Shown here piece by piece: positions 17,453 through 27,198 of a stretch of 64,000 bases of DNA. Source of the DNA: Methanocella_A sp963792125 (GTDB lineage: Archaea > Halobacteriota > Methanocellia > Methanocellales > Methanocellaceae); contig CAWBVA010000012.1 in assembly GCA_963792125.1 (NCBI GenBank), positions 1 to 64,000 on the forward strand, read 5' to 3'. Under the pieces are notes generated by a model. That model worked only from the letters and a program-made list of their open reading frames with translations, made no database searches and was not told the origin of the DNA. The position numbers were made by a program, and so were the translations under genes. Position 1 is the stretch's first letter, and each line of letters begins with the position of its first letter.

Positions 17453-18375
17453 TCAGGCCGTTACCTGCGGCGCCGTGGCCGGGACGGCCTCGGCTGACCG
17501 GGGCACGATAGTAATCCGGCTGTTCTGTATCTTCGCTTCCAGGCTCTGCTGCATCCGGTCGATCACCCGCTGGATGTCGCCTATCGGCCGGCCAGCCTCG
17601 AACTCGAGGATGATCTCGACGAAGACTATGCCGCCCGACCGCCGGGAGCGGACGCCGAGTATCTGGGTGTACTCTTCGAAGAACTCCGCCAGCGCCCGCA
17701 CAATGAGTAGCTGCATGGACTCGTCCAGCGTTTTATCCAGCAGATCTGTCATCGAGCTCGACAGGATGGAATAGGCGAAGATGAGGATGAAGCCCGAGAG
17801 CAGTACCGACATGACAGGGTCAATGTAGGGGCCGAACCAGAAGCCGGCCAGCAGTACCGAGAGCAGCACGGACAGGAATGACCCGGCGTTCACGATGACG
17901 GAGGCGTTGGTCGCCTTGTACTGGGACCAGAGGACCGGAGATCGTTCGCCGCCGGAAAGGATTCGCCTGATGCGGAACCACCGGTATATGTTGCCGCAGG
18001 TGAAGAAAAACGAGAAGGCGATGGCGATCTCGGCGCCGACAGGTGTCAGCTTCCCCGGGTTTTCCAGCCTGCTTATCGCCACGTAGATGATCAGCACGAA
18101 CGAGATCAGCAGTGCCGCGCCTTTCACTACGCTCGAGATGCTCTCCAGCTTGCCATAGCCGTAGTTGAACGCGTCCGACTCGTCCTTCGACGCGAACCGC
18201 ATGCACACCCATGCGATAAAAGCGGTCAGCAGGCTGATGACCGCCCTCGCAGCCGTAGTGTACATGGCCATGGAGTTCGAGAGGACCGACACGCCGATAC
18301 GGATCGCGACGACAATCAGGTCGATGATAAAGAAATTGAACAGGAGCTTTTCCTTGTTGACCGGCGATTTTTCAT
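17453..18375 (-). CDS. Cation diffusion facilitator-like membrane protein, metal site degenerate
   Basis: About 305 codons. It has six hydrophobic helices and the CDF hallmark FNYGYGKLESISS (YxYGxGKxE) between helices 2 and 3, followed by a C-terminal cytoplasmic domain (GVRSRRSGGIVFVEIILEFEAG). The transport-site motifs are altered: the helix 2 segment reads YTTAARAVISLL where CDFs have DxxHxxxD, and helix 5 reads NASVIVNAGS in place of HxxxD. It probably does not carry Zn or Mn in the usual way. Continuous frame starts at GTG 18292. Convincing sequence (KSPVNKEKLLFNFFIIDLIVVAIRIG) continues upstream, and an ATG at 18375 would lead into it if one A were missing from the A-run there. Confidence 0.7.
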
Positions 18376-18543
18376 CCGTCCTGTCCGGTGCCGTGAAGGA
18401 AAAACGACCGGACCTAGAAAAAACCGATTTCCTCCGCCCGTTTTCTTATGCCCTTCCATACACCACCGGCCTGCCCATAACGTAAAGCGGCCTGTCCCGT
18501 AAAGTATTGGACAACGGCTATTATACCTTTTTGGCCTGTCGGC

Positions 18544-18553
18544 CATATATATG
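18544..18553 (+). promoter_or_regulatory. TATA box for the partner-switching operon
   Basis: CATATATATG lies 56-65 bases before ATG 18609. Transcription near 18575 would exclude the upstream in-frame ATG at 18567 as the start. Confidence 0.45.
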
Positions 18554-18608
18554 CAAAAGCGATTTAATGGATGAAGATGTAACCGGAATAGTCAGAGATC
18601 GGTGGGCT

Positions 18609-18956
18609 ATGGTGAAAATCGGGGAGAAAAAGGTGGGAAATACCACGATCGTATTACTGGACGGCAAGATCGATTCGACGTCGTCGATCGAGGTCGAGAA
18701 AAAGATCAATGAGCTCATTGACAGGGGCGAGAAGTACCTGCTCGTGAACCTGTCTGGCACCGAATATATCAGCAGCTCGGGCCTGCGTGTCATGCTGTCC
18801 TCGCTGAAGCGGCTGAAGAAAGTAGAGGGCGACCTCAAGGTGTCGTGTACGAGGCCGCTGGTACAGAACGTGTTCAACATGGCCGGATTTACCCAGATAT
18901 TCGAATTTTACGACCGCGATGAAGATGCGCTGTCGCGATTCAGCATGAAAACCTGA
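18609..18956 (+). CDS. STAS-domain anti-sigma-factor-antagonist-like protein (RsbV/SpoIIAA type)
   Basis: 115-residue single STAS domain. The phosphorylatable loop TEYISSSGLRVMLSSL contains the conserved Ser (SSG) targeted by the kinase in bacterial partner switching; flanking IVLLDGKIDSTSS and VNLSGTEYI are the family's central strands. Start chosen at 18609 (MVKIGEKKV) with GGTGGG upstream and in agreement with the TATA box. It ends 13 bases before the phosphatase gene and forms an operon with it and a kinase. In archaea there is no sigma factor, so its output partner is unknown. Confidence 0.85.
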   Translation: MVKIGEKKVGNTTIVLLDGKIDSTSSIEVEKKINELIDRGEKYLLVNLSGTEYISSSGLRVMLSSLKRLKKVEGDLKVSCTRPLVQNVFNMAGFTQIFEFYDRDEDALSRFSMKT

Positions 18957-18969
18957 CACCAGGGTGACC

Positions 18970-20337
18970 ATGGACATCACGCTTCTGGACCTGCTGCTCG
19001 CCCTGCTGGAAAACACCTGCGTCATAGCCGTCTTCGCTTATCTGCTCGTCCATTCGATATATTTTAAGGATTTCCTGGAGCGCCGGTTCACGCTCATGAA
19101 CGCGTCGGTGCTCATCCTGGCCTTCGGGCTCATCTCTGTCCTTGGCACCCTGCTGGGCATCACGGTGAGCGCCGGCGCCATCGCCAACGTCCGGGACGTA
19201 GGGCCGATGATCGCGGGGCTCGTCGGCGGCCCGGTCGTAGGCCTGGGCGCGGGGCTGATCGGTGGGCTCCACCGGTACTCGATGGGAGGCATCACGGGCT
19301 TCACGAGCGGCACCGCTACGATCATTTCCGGCACCCTCGGCGGGATCGTGTTCTACCTGAATCGCCGGCGGTACATCGGCGTCGTCGGGTCCGTGGCCTT
19401 CGTGATCATCGCCGTCGGTATCAATCTCGGTCTGGGTCTGGCCATCGCGCAGCCCCACGACCAGGCGGTTACTATTATCGCACAGGTGGCGCTGCCCATG
19501 GTCGTTGCCAACGGCGTGGGCGCGTTTGTCTTCGCCTACATTATCGACAATATGCTCTGGGAGAAGCGAGTATCGAAGGAACGGGACGACTTCCATGGCG
19601 AGCTGGAGCGCAAGAAGACCGAGCTGAACATAGCCCGGGACATCCAGCAGAGCTTCCTCCCCGAGACCATACCAGCGCTGAAAGGCCTGGAGATTGCGGC
19701 GGCCTGCATACCCGCGAACGAGATAGGCGGCGACTTCTACGACTTCATACCGATCGATGGCGACCGTACCGGCATAGCCGTTGCCGACGTTTCAGGCAAG
19801 AGTGTCTCCGGAGCCCTGTTCATGGCTCTTTCCCGGGCCGACCTTCGCGCGAACGTGCGGTCAGGAGCAGAAGCGGCAAGCGCAGTTGCCCTGACCAACG
19901 ACCTCATCGCACAGGACTCTAAATCGGGCATGTTCGTCACACTGTTTTACGGTGTCCTTGACACGAAAGACCGCTCGATGACATACGTGAATGCAGGCCA
20001 CAACCCGCCCGTAGTGCTGGACGAGAAGAGCGGCACAATGCACACGCTGGACGGGACCGGGATAGCCCTCGGCGCCCTGGAGGACGCGACATATGAAGAG
20101 AAAAAGATGCCTCTGCTGAGCGGGACGTCGATCGTGTTCTACACGGACGGAATAACAGAAGCGTGTAACATGGAGGGAGAGCTGTTCGGCGAGGAACGGC
20201 TTAACAAGGCGATACAGGCGAGCGCCGGCCTGAAGGCCGGCGAGGTAATGGACCACATCAAGGCCGCAACGCTTGCGTTCTGCGGGGGCGCGCCGCAGGC
20301 GGATGACATGACGCTGATGGTGGTGAAGGTGCTATGA
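18970..20337 (+). CDS. Membrane SpoIIE/RsbU-type PP2C phosphatase with LytS-like sensor
   Basis: About 455 residues. Residues 1-200 form a multi-helix 5TM-LYT-type membrane sensor (IVGxxxGxxxGLHRYSMGGITGFTSG, as in LytS). A short linker (KERDDFHGELERKKTELNIARDIQQSFLP) is typical of RsbU proteins. The PP2C domain has its metal Asp residues in IGGDFYDFIP, VADVSGKS, YTDGITEA and QADDMTLM. It should dephosphorylate the adjacent STAS protein in response to a membrane or extracellular signal. GTG at 18964 is an alternative start. Its stop overlaps the ATG of the kinase gene (TGATG), showing coupled translation. Confidence 0.9.
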   Translation: MDITLLDLLLALLENTCVIAVFAYLLVHSIYFKDFLERRFTLMNASVLILAFGLISVLGTLLGITVSAGAIANVRDVGPMIAGLVGGPVVGLGAGLIGGLHRYSMGGITGFTSGTATIISGTLGGIVFYLNRRRYIGVVGSVAFVIIAVGINLGLGLAIAQPHDQAVTIIAQVALPMVVANGVGAFVFAYIIDNMLWEKRVSKERDDFHGELERKKTELNIARDIQQSFLPETIPALKGLEIAAACIPANEIGGDFYDFIPIDGDRTGIAVADVSGKSVSGALFMALSRADLRANVRSGAEAASAVALTNDLIAQDSKSGMFVTLFYGVLDTKDRSMTYVNAGHNPPVVLDEKSGTMHTLDGTGIALGALEDATYEEKKMPLLSGTSIVFYTDGITEACNMEGELFGEERLNKAIQASAGLKAGEVMDHIKAATLAFCGGAPQADDMTLMVVKVL

Positions 20338-20757
20338 TGGAGACAGGAAAAAAGTACGATATCAAGGTGGAAGGCACGATGGATAACCTGCCCGTGCTAG
20401 CGAATTTCGTCGAGTCGGTGGTCGCGGGAGACAGGCCTCGGCAACCCTCCGGCCTATGACATCCTGCTTGCGACAGACGAAATAACCACGAATATCGTGA
20501 AACATGCATACGCAGAAAAGAAGGGCAGCATATGGATGACATGCTACCGCAAGGGCGACAGGTTCTACATGATCATAAAGGACCAGGGCCCGCCCTTCGA
20601 CCCGTCGACGACACCGCCTCCTGACCTGACCTCGGAGCTGGAAAAGCGGAAGGTCGGCGGGCTGGGCATCTACTTCGTGCGGAGGGTCATGGACTCCATT
20701 TCCCACGAGTACCGGGACGGCATGAACGTCGTGACGATGACTAAAAAGATCAATTGA
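20337..20757 (+). CDS. RsbW/SpoIIAB-like serine kinase (HATPase), frame broken
   Basis: About 139 residues once joined. The N-terminal METGKKYDIKVEGTMDNLPVL leads to a GHKL ATPase with N-box DEITTNIVKHAYAEK, G1 box KDQGPPFDPS and G2 box VGGLGIYFVRRVMD. An extra base near 20432 (GGAGACAGGCCTCGG) splits it; the longest continuous part starts at 20497. These small GHKL kinases phosphorylate the STAS partner and in bacteria hold the sigma factor. It overlaps the phosphatase stop by one base, completing a kinase-phosphatase-antagonist module. Confidence 0.85.
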
Positions 20758-20769
20758 CGGGCAGTGCGA

Positions 20770-21810
20770 CTATTTGCGCCCGAAGAACTCTTTAGCCCTG
20801 CCCGTCAGGCCACTGAACGTGAAACCCCTGGCGAAGCCCGTGTCGCTCACGCCTTTGAAGATGTCACTGCCAAAGCTGCCAGTCGAAAAGCCTGTATTCG
20901 ATGATTGAACGTCCGACATCGCAGGCATCTTCATCTTACCGAACAGATTCGTCATACCGAAACCGTTCGACGCCTGTTGCAGCGACTGCAGGCTGCCTGT
21001 CTCGATCGTTGCCGCATTTGTACTCCGGTCAGGGTCTGCATGAATGATGTACCGGGTATTAGGGGCAGCCCTCAGGATACTGTCATCCGATGCCGTCGGA
21101 GGCCTGCTCGTTGAGTAGCCGGTATAAATGCCGACATTAGTAAAGTGCTTCGCCAGCTCGCCATAAGCTTTTAGCAGATTTTCCTGCGTATCCTGTGTCC
21201 CGTCGTACATGACTACCATCTTTCCATCGTCCGCAGGGAAGTATGTGTAGTCCTTGAAGAAGGTCAGGAAGAGCTTGAGACGCGGGTCATAACTGTTGAT
21301 CCTGCCGGTCCAGGCGTCTCGCTCCTGGTCGCTCGCATGCTGTGGAGTCCCGGTCATTTTCCACTCCAGGTCGACATTAATGCCGGCAAGACATCCGTGA
21401 TGGCCGTACCGGTCAAGGATGATGCCGATCAGGCCGGTTATGTCGGCGTTCATGGGCTGGATCGATAATATGACACTGATGCCTTCGGAGTCCAGCCTGC
21501 TAAGATATGGTTCCAGTAAGTCGGTGTCGCTGACGCTGCGGAGAGTGCCACAGTCAGAGAACGGGAACGGAAGGGCCGCATATCCGTCACGGGCCTGCGC
21601 GACGGCAAGGTCTATCACGGCAGCATCACCGCCATGAGAGCGTGCGGCGGATGCCCAGTAATCAACCGGCTTGCTGTAGTCGAAGTTATCCCAGACCCCG
21701 GCAGAGTAGCTTGCGGATGCTATGCCTGCACAACCAGCCATAAGGGCCATTTGCACAAAAAGTAAGATCAGCAACAGCCGGATATGGATAATAGTATGTT
21801 TGCCATTCAC
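20770..21810 (-). CDS. Secreted lipoprotein-like protein of unknown function
   Basis: 346 residues. The N-terminus has a hydrophobic signal ending in LMAGCAG (lipobox-like, Cys27), then SYSAGVWDNFDYSKPVDYW. The body (about 40-270) reads as alternating strands and helices, with IDLAVAQARDGYAALPF, GISVILSIQP, GCLAGINVDLEWKM and NVGIYTGYSTSRPP. That is suggestive of a TIM-barrel glycosidase-like fold (NVDLEW resembles the DxxDxE line of family 18 enzymes), but no catalytic motif is certain. The last 70 residues are Gly/Ser/Phe-rich and low in complexity. It converges with the kinase gene, 12 bases apart. Confidence 0.65.
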   Translation of the reverse strand: MNGKHTIIHIRLLLILLFVQMALMAGCAGIASASYSAGVWDNFDYSKPVDYWASAARSHGGDAAVIDLAVAQARDGYAALPFPFSDCGTLRSVSDTDLLEPYLSRLDSEGISVILSIQPMNADITGLIGIILDRYGHHGCLAGINVDLEWKMTGTPQHASDQERDAWTGRINSYDPRLKLFLTFFKDYTYFPADDGKMVVMYDGTQDTQENLLKAYGELAKHFTNVGIYTGYSTSRPPTASDDSILRAAPNTRYIIHADPDRSTNAATIETGSLQSLQQASNGFGMTNLFGKMKMPAMSDVQSSNTGFSTGSFGSDIFKGVSDTGFARGFTFSGLTGRAKEFFGRK

Positions 21811-22010
21811 TCAATAACCCGCCCCTTAATTCCTGTAACCGATGATCCGACGATAGGGGTTCTATCGCCATGCCCACCATGTAATTATTTATTTGAATAA
21901 TATATAATTATGAGTCGCGGACTTAACGGTATGTGCAGGACCAGTATAAAAATGGGCATTGACATACAGGCATATTGTGCCGTGCTGTAGTAGCTCGGCA
22001 ATAAGAAGGA

Positions 22011-22034
22011 TGAAACGGGTTACGGGCCGTTTCA
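22011..22034 (-). terminator. Stem at the end of the cysteine desulfidase gene
   Basis: TGAAACGG / CCGTTTCA arms (8 bp) overlap the stop codon region of the minus-strand gene ending at 22032. There is no long T-run, so a termination role is tentative. Confidence 0.4.
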
Positions 22035-23306
22035 GGACAGCCCTTCCGTGATCATTCCCAGCAGGAGCCGGTCCGCCGCGACCATGCCCGGATTGTTGAG
22101 CCTGCCCAGGTTCTCGAACGTTTTTTCGATCGTGCCACCCAGCATGCCCATGCCCGGAGGAATAAAGGCGCCGACGAGCGCGAGATAGCTGAACTGCACG
22201 GCCAGCGCGACAGAAGAGCTGAGCTTGAATGCGCAGGACTCCTTGGCCCCGTCGCAGACCATGCCGGCCAGCGTGCCGATAACCGACTGCATGGCGTTGA
22301 CCGAATCACTGTAGCCGCCCCCCAGCAGGTAGACGCTGGCGGCCGCTACGCCTGCGGCTGCCGATACGGCACAGCCGCAGAAGGCCGACAGCCGGCTGGC
22401 ATAGCCTTTAATGACAACAGTGACCGTCGAGCTGATCGCCAGCGCACGGGCAAAACGCTCTTTCGGACTGTCGAGCACTTCGGCTACGGCGAGGACGCCG
22501 AGGAAGTTAGCAATGCCGTGGTTGCCACTGCCTGCGATGGCAATGACGGGCACCGGCAGGCCGGACATCCGTGCCTCGCAGGCTGCGGCTGTCAGGCACT
22601 GTGCACGAGTGGCTGCCTTGAACGGGGCGGGAAGGTTCTCCGGCAACTGTGACAGTGCGATGCCCAGGCGGACCGATGCCGGGCTGGCGAGGCCTGCATA
22701 GGCCGCCTGCCGGTTCACCTGAGCGGCGTCCGTCAAAAACGCCAGATCGTCGGCTGTCATCGTGTCTATTACTCTGAAAAGTGCCTCCAGAGAATAGCCT
22801 TTCAGCGATTCCTTCACAATAATACTGCCAGCTACGGCCGCAGTAGTAATGACCCTGCCATCTACGGCTACTTCGACCACGTTAGTATAGTCGTTAGCAA
22901 TGATAGCGTGGGCACTGTGCCCGTCAGCCATGACATACGCTTTGATGTACAACGGGTCATGCGTTTCCACGTGTCCGATTGTTACACTGCCCTGCGAGAG
23001 AAGATTTTTAGCTTCGGCAAGGTCTCCTTCCGACACGCGATCGAGCATCGTGAGGCCGGGCTCTCCGACAATGACTGCCCCGAGCGCTGCGGCGATTGAA
23101 AGGCCCCTCATGCCAGTCCCGGGCACGCCCACGCACATGCCGTTCTTGTAGACGTTCGGGCTGACCGTGACTGTAATCTGTTCAGGCTTCTGGCCCAGCG
23201 CCATTGCCGCATGGCGCACGGCCAGGCAGACTGCGCCGGGGTCGGTACATCCGACCGATCGGTCGATCTCGCTCTTCAGTACCTTGATTAACATTGTCTT
23301 ATCCAT
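22032..23306 (-). CDS. L-cysteine desulfidase (CdsB/MJ1025, UPF0597-like)
   Basis: About 424 residues. It matches the oxygen-sensitive Fe-S enzyme that splits L-cysteine to sulfide, ammonia and pyruvate, related to the serine dehydratase alpha chain. Seen: RSVGCTDPGAVCLAVRHAA at the N-terminus (the family's VGCTEP motif), GVPGTGMRGLSIAAALG, IAGSGNHGIANFLGV (GNHG motif), then CGCAVSAAAGVAAA and a final C near GMVCDGAKESCAFK; these Cys are candidates for the cluster. In methanogens it may supply sulfide or degrade cysteine. Start at 23306 (MDKTMLIKV) with GGAGCG upstream; the frame extends to 23345. Confidence 0.85.
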   Translation of the reverse strand: MDKTMLIKVLKSEIDRSVGCTDPGAVCLAVRHAAMALGQKPEQITVTVSPNVYKNGMCVGVPGTGMRGLSIAAALGAVIVGEPGLTMLDRVSEGDLAEAKNLLSQGSVTIGHVETHDPLYIKAYVMADGHSAHAIIANDYTNVVEVAVDGRVITTAAVAGSIIVKESLKGYSLEALFRVIDTMTADDLAFLTDAAQVNRQAAYAGLASPASVRLGIALSQLPENLPAPFKAATRAQCLTAAACEARMSGLPVPVIAIAGSGNHGIANFLGVLAVAEVLDSPKERFARALAISSTVTVVIKGYASRLSAFCGCAVSAAAGVAAASVYLLGGGYSDSVNAMQSVIGTLAGMVCDGAKESCAFKLSSSVALAVQFSYLALVGAFIPPGMGMLGGTIEKTFENLGRLNNPGMVAADRLLLGMITEGLS

Positions 23307-23521
23307 GCCGATAACGCTCCGCTCCCCGATTTCACCCTGTGTCACCGACAGGCTACTCCCGGATGACGTAAAGCCCTTTGCTTGTCTGGAGACACCCTGT
23401 GTCTGTGCCCCGATATATCGTTAATACGGGCATCGTCGAACAATCGCATCGCACCGGAAAAAAATGGCGGGTTGCAGGCCGTGTCCGGGCGGTGAGTAGT
23501 GGTATGCAGGAATGGTTAAAT

Positions 23522-23612
23522 GGCCGCAGAGAACGCAGTTACACTGTTAAAGAAGGTAGGGCGTAAAACCTGAAAGAAACTGCGCTTACTGTGTTTCTCT
23601 GCGGATAGCCAC
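23522..23612. repeat. Family A hairpin, diverged copy
   Basis: GGCCGCAGAGAACGCAGTT pairs imperfectly with AACTGCGCTTACTG...TTTCTCTGCGG. The loop (TTAAAGAAGGTAGGGCGTAA) is related to that of the element at 11417. It lies in the gene-free stretch 23346-23867, which otherwise shows only a relic of the ACGTACACTACGTACGA word near 23655 and an AT-rich promoter. Confidence 0.75.
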
Positions 23613-23811
23613 AGGTGTAATGTTTTATACGCTCAGCAGGCACCCGACACAACGTACACTACGTACGATAGCGTGTAATAAGACCATTGTCCGCCGTTTT
23701 TTAAGGATTCGTCATAGTTTCGGCAGACGAATACGGCAGCGTAACCACAAACTACGATGTTCCACCATGCTCTGACAGGCCATATATTATTTGTACGTAT
23801 TCAAATCAGCA

Positions 23812-23826
23812 AGATATATTTTTATA
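23812..23826 (+). promoter_or_regulatory. TATA region for the beta-propeller gene
   Basis: AGATATATTTTTATA lies about 45 bases before ATG 23868; the start itself follows a weak TTTGGG site. Confidence 0.4.
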
Positions 23827-23867
23827 GCATAGGCTTGAACATTTAATGATAGGGTTATAAATTTGGG

Positions 23868-25754
23868 ATGCGGGCACTTATGAGAGGATTTTTTTGCAAG
23901 CCAGAAGGGATGTGGGTTTCGTTCGCGATATTATGCATATTAGCGATATCGATGTCAGTCACCGGTACCATACAGGGCGCTCAAATAGTCCCTGACTCGA
24001 CGTATGATCAAGGGACCTTGCTCCTTGCTAGCCGGCAGTACTATTGTGCCGACGACGCAACGCCGGGGGATTACCGTACACCGATATCTGTTGCTACGCC
24101 CACGCCGCTCCCTGCGGTCGTCCGGAATACCACGGTCGCGCCGGTTGGCCAGGTGAACGTAAGCCTGGCCTTCAACCCGAAAGACGGGTTCTACACTGGC
24201 TCGCAGCTTCTGTACGTGGTCACGGATAAGAACATTACCGTGATCGAAGCAGATACCAACAAAGTCGTGGACGTCATATACCTGAATAAATACTCGCCGC
24301 AAGGCATTGCCGTGTCCCCCGACTGCAGGAAGCTTTACGTACTCTACCTGGCTCACCCTGACCCGAAACTGGTGTCACCCGGATACGATGATTCGTATTG
24401 CGTATTTCTCGCGACCGTCGATCTCTACACCAAGCAGATCGTGGCCGATACGTATTACCTCAACGATTATCATTACCTGATCTACGGCTCGCCGGGCAAC
24501 CTCGTGATATCGCCCGACGGCAGGTATCTGTACTTCGCGTCGAACACCTATGACTCGGGCATGATCTTGCAGTACGACACAGTCCTAAAAACGTACACAC
24601 GTGGCATCGAGACCAGGAAACTCTATAATCCCGAGGGCTACTTCAGCAGCAATGCACGGGACCTGACGATCGGCAAGGATGGTAAACACCTGTACTTCGC
24701 AGACTCGATCATGAACAGGCTGACAGTTCTGAACCTTCCGGACCTCTCCCTGAACGGTTATTTCCACACTATCGACATCGATCTCGAGCCAGTATACATG
24801 GCTATTAACGACCTGGAAAGCCAGCTATATCTCTCGGGCGACATTTCCGGCGAGCCGGGCTGGGGCATCATGTCCATCGACCGGGCCGCTTATGACCCGG
24901 TACATAAGACTGGCGAGTCGACCTGGAAATTTTCTGGCCCGGTAAATCGTATCAGGGTAGGTCCTGACCAGCAGAGACTGTTTGTGATCGAGCCATCGGA
25001 AATGCGGGTGCTCGCCTATGACGTGAGTAAGCCCTGGGAGTACGCGACCTACCCCATGGATGCCCGCGCAGTGGACTTCCAGTTCAGCGCAGACGGTACG
25101 AAGCTGTACACATGGTGCCCGGGCAAATCAATGATATACGTACAGGACCTTAAAACACGGCTACAGGCCTCCGGATCGCCCATCGTTGTCGGCGCCGACG
25201 ATTATAATGCCCAGTTCAGGAACGGGGATTATCTGGTAATGGGCCCCGTACCCCAGACAGACGTGTTCGTGAACAATTCCGCCTACAGGACCCACCAGTT
25301 GCAGGAAATGCCCAACCTGGCCATGACAATCTCGAACGTCCGCTATGAAGGAAGCCTGCTTTCCAACAAATCCGCGAGGGCCAGCGGGTCGTCTTTCTAC
25401 CTTGACCCCGACACTGGAATGACAGTTTTCTACAACCTGCGTGTAACCGCCACGGCAACGCCGATGCCGAAACGTGCAGGTTCCATCCCCCTGCCAAAGG
25501 TGACGATGATACCATTCCCGCTGTCTGGAGTAAACACCGGCACGCAGGAGAACCAGTCGCAGCAGATTGCGACTAACGCATCTCCCACCCCCGGGTCGCA
25601 GCCGAATGCCAGTAATGCGTCTCCGACACCAGGCAGTGCGAGTGCCAGCCCCGGAACAACGACGGAAGCCAAGCCTGCGCCAGGGCTGGATGCGGCCATA
25701 TGCCTGACAGGTCTGGCGATGGTGGCCATTGCTGCGGGGAGAAAAGTGCGATAG
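23868..25754 (+). CDS. Secreted beta-propeller surface protein with C-terminal sorting-type anchor
   Basis: 628 residues. N-terminal signal (hydrophobic 16-38, FAILCILAISMSVTG). Residues about 70-430 form a YVTN/WD-like beta-propeller: repeated blades such as IAVSPDCRKLYVLYL, ISPDGRYLYFASN, IGKDGKHLYFADS, VGPDQQRLFVIEP and FSADGTKLYTW. A Ser/Thr/Pro-rich spacer (residues about 545-600, SPTPGS units) precedes PAPGLDAAICLTGLAMVAIA and a basic end (GRKVR). That is the layout of archaeosortase PGF-CTERM substrates, with PGL instead of PGF. Probably displayed on the S-layer; the binding partner is unknown. No archaeosortase gene is in this window. Confidence 0.8.
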   Translation: MRALMRGFFCKPEGMWVSFAILCILAISMSVTGTIQGAQIVPDSTYDQGTLLLASRQYYCADDATPGDYRTPISVATPTPLPAVVRNTTVAPVGQVNVSLAFNPKDGFYTGSQLLYVVTDKNITVIEADTNKVVDVIYLNKYSPQGIAVSPDCRKLYVLYLAHPDPKLVSPGYDDSYCVFLATVDLYTKQIVADTYYLNDYHYLIYGSPGNLVISPDGRYLYFASNTYDSGMILQYDTVLKTYTRGIETRKLYNPEGYFSSNARDLTIGKDGKHLYFADSIMNRLTVLNLPDLSLNGYFHTIDIDLEPVYMAINDLESQLYLSGDISGEPGWGIMSIDRAAYDPVHKTGESTWKFSGPVNRIRVGPDQQRLFVIEPSEMRVLAYDVSKPWEYATYPMDARAVDFQFSADGTKLYTWCPGKSMIYVQDLKTRLQASGSPIVVGADDYNAQFRNGDYLVMGPVPQTDVFVNNSAYRTHQLQEMPNLAMTISNVRYEGSLLSNKSARASGSSFYLDPDTGMTVFYNLRVTATATPMPKRAGSIPLPKVTMIPFPLSGVNTGTQENQSQQIATNASPTPGSQPNASNASPTPGSASASPGTTTEAKPAPGLDAAICLTGLAMVAIAAGRKVR

Positions 25755-25761
25755 TCCGCAG

Positions 25762-27007
25762 TCAGCTTTTCTCTTCCCATATTTTTACTATCTCGACGAT
25801 CGTCTTCACGGCCATCTCCATGTCCTGCACCGCTACCCATTCGAGCGGGGAGTGGTAGTTGTGCGCGCCGTCGAAGATGTTAGGCGTCGGCAGGCCCATG
25901 AAACAGAGCCTCGCCCCGTCGGTGCCGCCCCGGATGATGTCCCTCTTCGGGGTGATGCCCAGCCGATTCATCGCCTCGATCGCATAGTCGGTCACCTGCG
26001 GGTAGGCGTCGAGCACCTCTTTCATGTTGCGATATTGCTCTATAATCTCAAACTCCATTTTCGATCCCGGGTATTTTCCGACCGCATCGGCGGCAAGCTT
26101 CTTCAGCAGGTCCTCGTAGGCCTGGAGCTTCGGCGTGTCGAAATCCCGGACGATGAACTTCACCCGGGTCACCTCCTCGTTGCCATCAATGGACAGGCAA
26201 TGGACGAAGCCCTGGCGACCGTCGGTCGTCTCCGGTGAAAGTTTATCCTTCGGCAGGCTGTCGATAAAAGCGCCTGCGACCTTGACCGAGTTGATCATCT
26301 TGCCTTTCGCGTAGCCCGGATGGATGCTCTTCCCGTAGAACCGGATGGTCATGGCGTCGGCACTGAACGTCTCATTTTCGACTTCGCCCCGGCTGGAAGC
26401 GTCGAGCGTGTAGCCATAGTCTGTACGGAGCTTGCTCACGTCCAGTTTTTCCGTGCCCCGGCCCACTTCCTCGTCGGGAGTGACCAGCACCTTTACCGCC
26501 CCGTGCTTCACTTCCGGGTGTGTGGCCAGGTAATTGATCGCGTCCACGATCTCGGCCACCCCGGCCTTGTCGTCCGCCCCGAGCAGCGTGTCTCCGCTGC
26601 TGGTGATAATGTCATAGCCGATCATGTCTTTGAGGTCAGGGTTCTCGCCCGCGGCAATGACCAGACCGTTAGGGAGCATGATGTCGCCTCCCCGGTAGTT
26701 CTCGTGCACGATGGGATTCACATCCGCGCCAGAGACCTGGTCGGAAGTGTCTGCATGGCCAATCAAAGCAATGGTCGGTACGTGCTTTTTAGTGTTCGCC
26801 GGCAGCGTGGCTATCACATAGCCCCATTCGTCCATGTGGGCGTCCTCGAGGCCGATAGCTTTCAGCTCGTCGGCCAGGGCCTGAAGCAGGACTTTCTGCT
26901 TTTCCGTGCTGGGGAAAGCGGTAGCGTCTCCATTGGACTGCGTATCATACCTTACGTACCGTAAAAACCGCCCTGCACAGGTGAAACTGGTAATTTTTAT
27001 CGAACAT
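25762..27007 (-). CDS. pepT: Peptidase T (tripeptidase), N-terminal frame uncertain
   Basis: M20-family aminotripeptidase of about 410 residues. Motifs: RFLRYVRYDTQSN near the N-terminus, IGHADTSDQVSG (zinc His and Asp), DTLLGADDKAGVAEI (bridging Asp), VTPDEEVGRGT (Glu pair), GKSIHPGYAKGKM (lid), GGTDGARLCFMG and a final ANNYHSPLEW-type His (AHNYHSPLEW). It removes N-terminal residues from tripeptides. The natural start appears to be ATG 27007 (MFDKNYQFHL, with GGTG upstream), which reaches RFLRYVRY only after one base is dropped near 26970. The uncorrected frame runs open to 27159 with implausible sequence. The C-terminus lies seven bases from the convergent propeller gene. Confidence 0.85.
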
Positions 27008-27198
27008 TGGGAACACCGGATAAAGAAGTGTCGATCAATCGCACTGCCACGTCTATGTACCTGATTTCCTAAAAATGTTCTTATGGAAATCAACAAAATC
27101 AGGGAGTGCAGGCCATGAACTTCCGTTCGTCTGACCTGCAGACTATTCCTACGGCACACCGGGCCGGTTTATGGCCTTTAAAAGAAAAAGGGAAACAG

